Positions 8,601 through 12,405 of a stretch of 12,405 nucleotides of DNA are shown here, one piece after another. Position 1 is the stretch's first letter. Each line of letters opens with the position of its first letter. This DNA is from Leptolyngbya sp. SIO4C1 (GTDB lineage: Bacteria; Cyanobacteriota; Cyanobacteriia; Phormidesmidales; Phormidesmidaceae). The position numbers and the translations under genes are program-made. The DNA lies in assembly GCA_010671975.1 (NCBI GenBank), contig JAAHIA010000109.1, forward strand, positions 1 to 12,405, given 5' to 3'. The notes under the pieces were generated by a model that saw nothing but the letters and a program-made list of their open reading frames with translations, did no database searches and had not been told where the DNA came from.

Positions 8601-10042
8601 GCCTTGCGCATGGCGGAAACCGTTTTGGGCAAGCCATCTTCCCCGACGCCGTAGGTTAGCGGAAAGTCGTGATGGATGGAATAGTGATCGGCTAAGTCGT
8701 AGTAGTTACCGCGTGGGACAGGCAAATCGAGCTCGTAAGGTTCCTTTTGAGCCTTGATGTAGGCTGCTTGTTGCTCTTGGTAGCGTTGCTTGACTTCAGT
8801 AGCATCAGCCTTGAACGGTAAGTCGCCCTTGAAAAAAGTGACGGTGGAGTGATCAACGCCCAGCACAGGACGGTGCTTATCGGTGAGCTTGAGGCACCAG
8901 GGATGCCCCTCCGACTGCCGCAACCCGTTGATGTAGTTGATGATGCTGAGCTTTTTGATAGCGGCGACCCCCGGCACATCCATGATGATCTGGTAAAGAT
9001 CGGAGGTGTGAATTTCGGTAGGCAGGGTCAGGACTTCGAGTTCGTCTGTGTCAATAAAGCCATGGCTGGGATATCCCGATCGTTGATGCGCGACTTCTTC
9101 AGGACGGGTGGGACAATCGGAATACGGTGCCGAAACACTAGGAGCGGTTAAGTCAGCAGCGGGGCGACCCGCAAAAATTTCGGCGGTGGTTTTGCCCCTG
9201 GCAAGCATTTCTTGCAGGGTATAAAATGTCGCTCGCGGCGCGAGAAACGCTTGCACCGCAACATAAATAGCGACAAGTACGTCCTCGGGGTCAGCAGCGG
9301 CGGTGAGCTCAATATCCGCACAGAGGGCAATTTCTTCTTCCCCCAGGATGATAATGTGGCGGAAGTCTTCACACAGGTTGCGATAGTCACAGAGTACGGC
9401 TCGCACTGCTTCCAGGATTTTGCCTCGTGAAAGATGCACCACCCCACAGGCGTCTTTGTAGGGCTCCGGCTCAAGGTCCAAGCAAACGTCGTATAACCCT
9501 CGGGGATTGAGGCGTTGGTAGAGACGATCAGGCAGATCGGGATAGCCAAACTGCAGTTGCTCTGTCGTGCAATTGGCATAGATAGCGGGATGCGCTAAAC
9601 GAGGATGATCTTTATTTTCGCGATTTAGGAGACGATCCACTGCTTCAGCGCTCATGGCCTCCCCGACTTCGGTAACTTTCTCGATCCAGGCATTGCGCAC
9701 GCCAGGAATATCAATCAGCCGCTTGCGCCAATCTAGCACCGTCACGGGATTGCAGGTCAAAATCTCGTTGGGTGTAAAAAAGTTATTTTCTTGGCTATGA
9801 GGATCTTTCGGGTCGAGCGCGAGTAAATCTTGAATATCGAGATTGTTGCGGTAGCCCAAATCGGTGAGGGCGTAGCAAAGCACCTCTAAAATCGTGATTC
9901 CAGGATCATGTAGGTTGTAATCCGTCCACAAGTCGCTAGCAAGCTGCTGCAAGTGATCGATACCAATCTCCCGCAAAGCCTGAAATTCCAGATACGGGGG
10001 AAAAGAGGGTGACTGTTTGGAGATGGTCAGGTAGTCGGCCAT
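2663..10042 (-). CDS. Giant baseplate J/gp6-like wedge protein of a contractile injection system, with expanded module array
   Basis: This 2459-residue protein probably forms the baseplate wedge of a phage-tail-like injection machine, linking spike hub, sheath and fibres. The head is typical: LWTDYNLHDPGITILEVL and YALTDLGYR (38-65), WRKRLIDIPGVRNAW (105-119), RNLCEDF with EEEIALCADIEL (221-246), HGFIDTDELE (327-336), LKGYLIFFDQVLANYLAQL (486-504) and DNVSGFKKRVARPLGI (654-669). The C-terminus has EGFHVLEHILLRP (2249-2261), DPYSFWVSVVLPYWPERFRD (2334-2353), EAPAHVALKICWVD (2367-2380) and TLHDCEESDPDDNPIILDQT (2432-2451). Between them lie an unclassified stretch (about 800-1020) and an array of short repeated modules (about 1022-2250). 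Such proteins are, as I recall, usually much shorter, about 900-1500 residues. The ATG at 10042 is chosen because the family begins just before the SPSFPPYLEF segment; it lacks a Shine-Dalgarno sequence. No membrane segment is visible. The stop is TAG, 4 bases before the next gene. Gene certain; baseplate assignment strong; exact equivalence (Afp11- or Afp12-like) undecided. Confidence 0.93.
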   Translation of the reverse strand: MADYLTISKQSPSFPPYLEFQALREIGIDHLQQLASDLWTDYNLHDPGITILEVLCYALTDLGYRNNLDIQDLLALDPKDPHSQENNFFTPNEILTCNPVTVLDWRKRLIDIPGVRNAWIEKVTEVGEAMSAEAVDRLLNRENKDHPRLAHPAIYANCTTEQLQFGYPDLPDRLYQRLNPRGLYDVCLDLEPEPYKDACGVVHLSRGKILEAVRAVLCDYRNLCEDFRHIIILGEEEIALCADIELTAAADPEDVLVAIYVAVQAFLAPRATFYTLQEMLARGKTTAEIFAGRPAADLTAPSVSAPYSDCPTRPEEVAHQRSGYPSHGFIDTDELEVLTLPTEIHTSDLYQIIMDVPGVAAIKKLSIINYINGLRQSEGHPWCLKLTDKHRPVLGVDHSTVTFFKGDLPFKADATEVKQRYQEQQAAYIKAQKEPYELDLPVPRGNYYDLADHYSIHHDFPLTYGVGEDGLPKTVSAMRKAQAKQLKGYLIFFDQVLANYLAQLSHVRDLFSWESETDRAPTETQPDRRHTYFTQGLTNVPSGENILKNFYRCPGSGISGTPPIDYTAYLDFIVESPQTYYARRHQFLDHLLARFAETFTDYVLLNYRLRDGHRRSETDIIDDKAQFLKDYPVLGRDRFRAFNYCRCNDVWDSDNVSGFKKRVARPLGIDNFSRRNLSHYRVVLNPGGNQLVLQKASATATETDGTDDIDVTVPSDPSTIRFTSRDLYRTPEATQAARADLRRAALEPGRYRRLAYRHFHHYGWEVLVEGQAIVTFDQFDRNPSQTDAILDDLLETLQLRQVPLLSSMVDQLTAAVSTLGAEDITIEEGAIFLGLTAPATETETEEPASVEAVAALITALKTVVLDTEADEGVINTAFAAPILLVNHQTAAPEAQLYAAVQTSASTADYGEADAQFVVDFPILVTLQPFGTESALTPVSQLEMQVTPLSDTQPAAFATQPINSGTAILMHFSQAESGDWRLQLNLSTGSESSSEEIIPIAPLTVLRERLAIALPSNSAVEAVLSLPRLTLTEDADRFLTFELILPPATLAAHSLAFTSNQRHPSEEIAKETAFQAFNALRDRNRYQAMQVRHEDGTPAVFTYHGYGIIDTDGKLLAESGDRFATAQERDLQLQRWLICLLAHQNSFRVAPATECFFVEIKDRDAEEIWLLGAEGTSNLAAAVTQQTLLIEIGQDRSAYDLTETTADEVTIYSFVLRLGDRVLARHPGTYLAPEKADQLRYGTALERDLWLDALLYYLNQPEHTPFISGEAGTYQATLLDRAGQPLLITYHSYATRNLAEVAYQRLMYLASDPVYYQITNDLEDDNPYGFALTDRRGRTFATHPGSYPTACERDLAIRNIINYVNKELVLQFSEREEGIYLELLDQEESLLLAGDIPYESSAAAEAAGASLLELAREETNYQLLNDGDTDCPHSFALVSGEERIATHPTYYALASERDQALQALISCVIDDDPAYEIDGVEGQFSYSLVDVLAAEVYEEAESEDSPETTETESPETETPETAETTAPVEDSEATPTEPSGPLLLTSVVLYPDADAARQAFNTLVALGTDVANYYRLDDLSIPNPYGFEIRDEMGEIIARHQTAEGDLIGYSTELEREAAIAKILYYLARPEMQVEITNPEGAFFAEIYDDQHQLVCSGQRTLPSPEAAQAEADLIRRLAGMPAPESEAQTDPYQHRTSLGNCPYSFNLVTAAEEAAADDAPATENSTETANPILVAKHPRFYRSEADRDRKIQQLRLSFSENLSDFIATPIVEIDDSPRYSFELPARHFCAFYDCDADQHTRFESGSLLSPPLNPSPEAPNPTLTYATAAEAREQFTAALAVAQNLDHFHERYDNIACAQNAAAQPFSFELREPENGRVVATSGRRYSSRAEMWAVVRGLQQLAQGFFFTTEISGTYCGYYFYLDLPVTEGADPVALRSVNRYPSKTLAWEAARTFADNLRFLNRYLGSGEIEGTSYGFAIADKSGTPIVITAEALDPVETFQVLNELPDQLRVTAIEGDEPGYQFQLVEPLSDTDVRVWLQGITIHPNAATATIQFYQDALGRLFEPDAIAPYDTPSGFSFRIALPNTGPEAPSEVIAIHPYPDTVDEYQFYPTAEARDQAIAQLREFIRTVGMEVQANFVEPPTVGEIFEADDSVLLRATRPAPSPPTAKPDAKKQQTARQYSNTLIELAQNPENIRRIDDEDGTCFFSWELTNGSKYPVLGTPAVQYSSEKEREDAIIALQACLNDEGFHVLEHILLRPQQLLPPPSPCEPLTDTDSRPEPAESTTEETSESTAVDDEATNPPSPTLEKLLPIPLKKKDCEESSDLCLTSYDPYSFWVSVVLPYWPERFRDMNFRRFVERTLRLEAPAHVALKICWVDAYQMHQFDHAYRNWIEQFSLNACEGSACDLPGSLANLIDILTQLENVYPQGTLHDCEESDPDDNPIILDQTALGTAEDA
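2670..2674 (-). promoter_or_regulatory. Possible ribosome binding site (GAGGA) for the 886-codon gene
   Basis: On the minus strand GAGGA lies 11 bases before the ATG at 2658, inside the last codons of the upstream gene. The spacing is longer than ideal. It is the only plausible Shine-Dalgarno-like element before any start in the window. With the 4-base gap between stop and start it fits reinitiation by ribosomes finishing the giant gene. Confidence 0.4.
3302..6745 (-). repeat. Array of about ten YegP/DUF1508-like modules inside the giant baseplate gene
   Basis: A motif of roughly 40-60 residues recurs: aromatic/F-x-hydrophobic, D-x-x-G, IA-x-HP, a tyrosine, then ERD and a hydrophobic helix. 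Copies begin near residues 1100, 1211, 1325, 1430, 1582, 1701, 1864, 1973, 2077 and 2207. The clearest is NPYGFALTDRRG (1325-1336) followed by ATHPGSYPTACERDLAIRNI (1340-1359). Copies alternate with a second motif of about 50 residues (for example 1269-1320 and 1374-1425), giving a pair period near 105 residues in the compact part. The beta-beta-alpha look resembles YegP/DUF1508 domains, which is inference. Copies are well diverged, so the array is not a recent DNA duplication. The copies near 1973 and 1864 are the most degenerate, and that near 1701 carries an alanine/acidic insertion. Confidence 0.7.
5426..5566 (-). other. Acidic Thr/Glu/Pro-rich linker segment in the giant baseplate gene
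   Basis: Residues about 1493-1539 are almost entirely Glu, Thr, Ser, Pro, Ala and Asp, with repeated PET and TET units, and interrupt one of the repeated modules after SYSLVDVL. Such composition indicates a flexible, disordered linker. The DNA is low in complexity, with repeated CGGTTTC and GGGGTCTCGG-like words on the plus strand. Shorter segments of the same flavour occur at residues 837-848 and 2271-2309 (3116 to 3232) of this protein, and at residues 375-384 of the fibre-like protein. Confidence 0.75.
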
Positions 10043-10100
10043 AGGGGGGAGGAGTTAGCGAGAGGAGGGATGGGAGAGCGGAGGAGATAAGAGGGCAAGG
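10043..10100 (-). other. 58-base pyrimidine-rich spacer before the giant baseplate gene
   Basis: On the transcribed-sense (minus) strand 51 of 58 bases are C or T. CTCCTC occurs three times (plus-strand GAGGAG at 10049, 10062 and 10081). No Shine-Dalgarno sequence precedes the ATG at 10042; the sequence next to the start resembles the anti-Shine-Dalgarno end of 16S rRNA instead. No stem-loop, terminator or promoter was recognised. Its function is unknown. Confidence 0.6.
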
Positions 10101-12239
10101 TTAGAGGTGTTCTTCGCAGTGGCGGAGGCGATCGCTCAACTCAGTGAGGCGTTCTTCCATTTGCTGGCGATAGACCCTGTATTCTTCTTGCAGGGCTGTG
10201 AGTTGTTCTTGGGTTTCATTGCGGGCGGCGATCAGGTCTTTGAGGGCCTGCACAACAACGGGTACCAAATTTTGGTAAGCCACGGCTTTGGTGCCATCAC
10301 TAGCAGTCTTCACCACTTGGGGAAACACATCGTCAACTTCGTGGGACAGGAAGCCGATTTGCTCACCGTTGTCGCGAAAGCCGCTGGCGTTATTCCACTC
10401 AAAGGTGACGGGATGGAGTAGCTGCAGGAGTTCTAAAGTGTCTTCTAGTTCACCGACTTTGGTCATGCGGCTGACGTCGGTGTCCTGGTACAGGGTGAAG
10501 GTGCAGGTCATACCGTTGATATCGAGTTCGTAGTCGATGGGCTGTTTACCAATGCCCATCTGCCCTGTGCCTTCGGGGCGAATGCTGACCAGGACATCCC
10601 CCTGATTGACATCGATTTGGCTGTCATTGGTGCCAAATTCGTTGCCCGCTTTGAAAAGAAAGCCGTATTGCGAATCGGTGACCAAAATGGCGTGGTTGTT
10701 GTCGGCTCCAATGGTGAAGTAATTCTCACGGCTACCCGGCCTGAGATTCAAAATACCGAGAGCGGGATTTACTTTTTTATCAAGGTTGAAGAGGAATTTG
10801 CCACTGGCGTTCTGATTCACAATTTCCAAGCGGGCGTAGGGATCTTCGGTGCCTATACCAATGCGGCCGTCTTCCCGAATGGCGAGGTATGTGTCCCCCT
10901 GGACCAGATTCTGGTGGTTGTAATCAATGAAGGCAGTGCCCCCTTGTCGGAAGACAAAGCCGCGATCGGCGTTAGTAACCCAGCCCGCGACAGTTTCACC
11001 GATACCGGTGGTGAGGTAGGTGGAATTGGCCAGGTTGTTGGGGGCGAGGCTGAGGAGGGCGATCGCGGGTACGGCTTCTCCCATGGGTGCCTCAGTCTCG
11101 GTTTCACCTTCTTCCAAAGCTTCGATCACGGGGGGTTCTGGCAAAATGAGTACCTGGGCAGCGGCCTCGTCTTTCACATCTAGCCGCGCTTTGGGATTGT
11201 CTGCACCGATGCCCATTTGCGCTTTGGAATAATTGGGATGCTGTCGAATTAGCGCGAGAAAATCGCCCTGGTTGACATTCTTCTCATGGCAGTATTCACC
11301 GTATTCGCCTCCTAGCAAAAAGTGAAAGCCGTCCGGGGCATCGCTGACGAATGCCGATCCGTACTTACCGACACCGATGGCTAAGTAGTTGTTGTAGCAT
11401 TCGGGGTCGAGATTCACGATAGTCAGAGCGGGATCTTGTTTTTCCTCCGGGGTAAACAGCAGTTGCCCCCGGGTGCCGTCGGTGATGTCCACCATGGCGG
11501 TGGGGTCTTCGACATTGAGCCCGAGGGTTGCCAGTTCTCCGCCTCCGGCAATGCGTTTGGGCTTGATCACCATCAGAATCTGACCGTCGGTGGGGGCAAG
11601 CTCCAGGACCTCAGCCTCTTCGGTCAGGGCCAACCCTTTGCGAAAGGCATAGCCCTTGGCGGCATCACTGAGCCAAGTGACTTCATCCAGCAGCAGGCCT
11701 GTGGTCAGGTAGCTGCGCTCCACGGTGGAAGCGTAATGCAGCAAGGTAAACAGGGTCTGCTCCGCGGCTTCGGGAAACAGTAGCCAGCGGCCCAACTCCG
11801 CCTTACGCACATCTAACTGAGCCTCAGGGCGTTCCTCCTGCTCAAAGCTGCCGATGCCGATGCCAATTTTTTCGTAGACCTTGGCCCACATCACTCCTTC
11901 GTCTTTCAACACTTCCCAGTCGTCATCATCGACAGGAATGATCAGCGACTTCCAGTCTTCGCCGTCCCGGCTGGGGGGATTGTTTCGGTTGGAGCAAATT
12001 TCGCCGGTACCGCCCAAGATCCACAGGGACTCGTCATAGAGCACCACATCACCGGGACAGTAGGTGCGACCAGGACGCCAGAGCCCGTGAAACTTGTCGT
12101 CCCGTTTGTTCAGCGTGGCGTCAATCAGTCGGACAAAATCTGCCTCTGACAGGCGAGTGTTGTTCTGGAAATAGCTTTTGAGTTCGTTACGGCTGATGGA
12201 ACGCATGGTTTGACTAGAGTTGGTAAGAGCAGAAGGCAT
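10101..12239 (-). CDS. Tail-fibre-like protein with repeated IGIG modules and C-terminal S74-type chaperone domain
   Basis: This 712-residue protein is probably a trimeric fibre or fibre-like appendage of the injection system. Its N-terminus (20-50, LKSYFQ then SEADFVRLIDATLNK) matches the opening I recall for fibre-like proteins in Bacteroidota clusters and may be the attachment part. Residues 51-75, WRPGRTYCPGDVVLYDESLW, resemble a small carbohydrate-binding module of the CBM5/12 sort. Four tandem repeats of about 105 residues follow (125-560), each opening near IGIG-x-x-x-P-x-A-x-LDV. The end holds an S74-like chaperone domain (about 588-670; HPVTFEW, IGFLSHEVDDVFPQVV, AVAYQNLVP) and a coiled coil (667-710). 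The cleavage motif of S74 domains is poorly conserved. A second ATG at 12206 (residue 12, MRSISRNELK) is a credible alternative start; neither has a Shine-Dalgarno sequence. The upstream stop is 14 bases away and the baseplate gene follows after 58 bases. Good confidence in fibre architecture; binding target unknown. Confidence 0.92.
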   Translation of the reverse strand: MPSALTNSSQTMRSISRNELKSYFQNNTRLSEADFVRLIDATLNKRDDKFHGLWRPGRTYCPGDVVLYDESLWILGGTGEICSNRNNPPSRDGEDWKSLIIPVDDDDWEVLKDEGVMWAKVYEKIGIGIGSFEQEERPEAQLDVRKAELGRWLLFPEAAEQTLFTLLHYASTVERSYLTTGLLLDEVTWLSDAAKGYAFRKGLALTEEAEVLELAPTDGQILMVIKPKRIAGGGELATLGLNVEDPTAMVDITDGTRGQLLFTPEEKQDPALTIVNLDPECYNNYLAIGVGKYGSAFVSDAPDGFHFLLGGEYGEYCHEKNVNQGDFLALIRQHPNYSKAQMGIGADNPKARLDVKDEAAAQVLILPEPPVIEALEEGETETEAPMGEAVPAIALLSLAPNNLANSTYLTTGIGETVAGWVTNADRGFVFRQGGTAFIDYNHQNLVQGDTYLAIREDGRIGIGTEDPYARLEIVNQNASGKFLFNLDKKVNPALGILNLRPGSRENYFTIGADNNHAILVTDSQYGFLFKAGNEFGTNDSQIDVNQGDVLVSIRPEGTGQMGIGKQPIDYELDINGMTCTFTLYQDTDVSRMTKVGELEDTLELLQLLHPVTFEWNNASGFRDNGEQIGFLSHEVDDVFPQVVKTASDGTKAVAYQNLVPVVVQALKDLIAARNETQEQLTALQEEYRVYRQQMEERLTELSDRLRHCEEHL
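10230..10478 (-). other. S74-type intramolecular chaperone domain in the fibre-like gene, cleavage motif degenerate
   Basis: Residues about 588-670 keep the family landmarks LLQLLHPVTFEW (604-615), GEQIGFLSHEVDDVFPQVV (625-643) and AVAYQNLVPVVVQALKDL (652-669). Members that self-cleave carry an S-D-x-R-x-K motif just before this, where Ser and Lys act together. Here the matching stretch is TDVSRMTK (587-594), with threonine at the start and altered spacing, so self-cleavage is doubtful. The domain probably still drives trimer assembly. Confidence 0.7.
10560..11867 (-). repeat. Four tandem repeats of about 105 residues in the fibre-like gene
   Basis: Repeats cover residues about 125-230, 235-340, 341-458 and 459-560, with a fifth start (MGIG, 561-564) leading into the C-terminal domain. 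The shared order is: IGIG or LGLN, P-x-A-x-LDV, a LLF or LIL strand, an AL-x-x-L-x-L stretch, YLTTG/YLAIG/YFTIG, VSDA or VTDS, GF-x-F, then VNQGD-x-LA-x-IR. The third repeat carries an extra acidic segment (EEGETETE, 376-383). They read as stacked beta-rich fibre shaft units; copies are diverged at DNA level. Confidence 0.8.
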
Positions 12240-12253
12240 GGCGGGTAAACAAG

Positions 12254-12405
12254 TTAGGATTCAGAGGTCGTGATTTGGATTTGGTTGAGGGGTGGGTAAC
12301 CCAAAGTATTCACAGCGAGAGAGGGACTCGTAGGACAGTCGGAGACTTGATGGATGAGATGTCCGGGACCGGGGGGCATGGCGGTCGAGGGCGCAACGGA
12401 TACCA
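12254..12405 (-). CDS. C-terminal 49 codons of an unidentified upstream gene, 5' end outside window
   Basis: One minus-strand frame is open from the right edge to a TAA at 12256-12254, 14 bases before the fibre-like gene. It encodes 49 residues, including GPGHLIHQVSDCPTSPSLA and NTLGYPPLNQIQI, rich in Pro and Ser. I do not recognise it. The choice of frame rests on the close spacing to the next gene and on codon third positions that look coding. A second minus-strand frame is also open, for 47 codons to a TGA further upstream, but gives a less protein-like sequence. In operons of this kind the upstream gene is often another baseplate, spike or fibre-associated gene; nothing here decides that. 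Confidence 0.5.
   Translation of the reverse strand, partial: VSVAPSTAMPPGPGHLIHQVSDCPTSPSLAVNTLGYPPLNQIQITTSES

Larger units (their letters stand above)
1153..11066. repeat. Dispersed HIP1 octamers (GCGATCGC), at least 13 copies
   Basis: Copies begin at 1153, 3675, 3831, 4101, 4796, 5184, 6383, 6680, 6797, 7008, 8129, 10128 and 11059. All are inside coding sequence, in no fixed relation to gene boundaries. HIP1 is a known over-represented palindrome of cyanobacterial genomes; it supports the host assignment and suggests the cluster has long resided in such a genome. It is not a mobile element or an operator here. Confidence 0.9.

Noticed and set aside
9148..9579. Minus-strand open frame of 143 codons inside the giant gene in another frame
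   Set aside because: It overlaps the conserved baseplate head, where the main frame matches the family continuously; no frameshift is needed.
1153..11066. GCGATCGC palindromes as regulator binding sites
   Set aside because: They are scattered within coding sequence without relation to gene starts and match the general cyanobacterial HIP1 repeat.
10617..11183. Plus-strand open frame of 188 codons opposite the fibre-like gene
   Set aside because: It is antisense to the tandem repeats, which are clearly coding on the minus strand; the predicted protein shows no family features.
10101..12239. Prophage tail fibre rather than injection-system fibre
   Set aside because: Not excluded outright, but the adjacent giant baseplate and companion proteins resemble injection-system clusters, and no capsid, terminase or integrase gene is visible.
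12262..12405. Alternative reading frame at the right edge ending in TGA
   Set aside because: It is open for 47 codons but gives a less protein-like sequence and ends further from the next start; the frame ending in TAA at 12254 fits operon spacing better, though this is not certain.

Overview
The window looks like cyanobacterial chromosome. The octamer GCGATCGC (HIP1, the hallmark repeat of many cyanobacterial genomes) occurs at least 13 times in 12.4 kb, where a random sequence of this size would hold about 0.2. Most starts lack a Shine-Dalgarno sequence, which is also common in cyanobacteria. I cannot name the genus.

All supported genes lie on the minus strand and read right to left as one tightly packed, probably co-transcribed block. 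In transcription order they are: (1) the last 49 codons of an unidentified gene, 12405 to 12254; (2) a 712-residue fibre-like protein, 12239 to 10101, with four tandem repeats of about 105 residues, a C-terminal S74-type (intramolecular chaperone) domain and a terminal coiled coil; (3) a 2459-residue giant, 10042 to 2663, whose two ends match a baseplate-J/gp6-like component of contractile injection systems and whose middle carries a long array of small repeated modules; (4) an 886-codon open frame, 2658 to 1, running off the left edge, which resembles a conserved companion protein of the same type of cluster. There is no intergenic stretch over 58 bases, and I see no promoter, terminator, RNA gene, CRISPR array or mobile element.

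The likely reading is part of a phage-tail-like contractile injection system, of the extracellular (eCIS) or membrane-anchored kind known in Bacteroidota, myxobacteria and cyanobacteria. Protein 3 would form the baseplate wedge, protein 2 a fibre or fibre-like extension, and protein 4 a baseplate or tail-associated partner. Sheath, tube, spike, gp25-like, AAA ATPase and effector genes are not in the window and should lie beyond its edges. This assignment rests on recalled family sequence patterns, not on a search.

The most interesting part is the giant baseplate protein. Its conserved head (about residues 1-685) and conserved tail (about 2250-2459) are separated by roughly 1,550 residues holding about ten copies of a YegP/DUF1508-like motif, a paired second motif, acidic Thr/Glu/Pro linkers and an unclassified insert. 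Published work on the thylakoid-anchored system of Anabaena attributed its anchoring to extensions of tail-fibre and baseplate components; the expanded proteins here are candidates for the same kind of extension, but that is inference.
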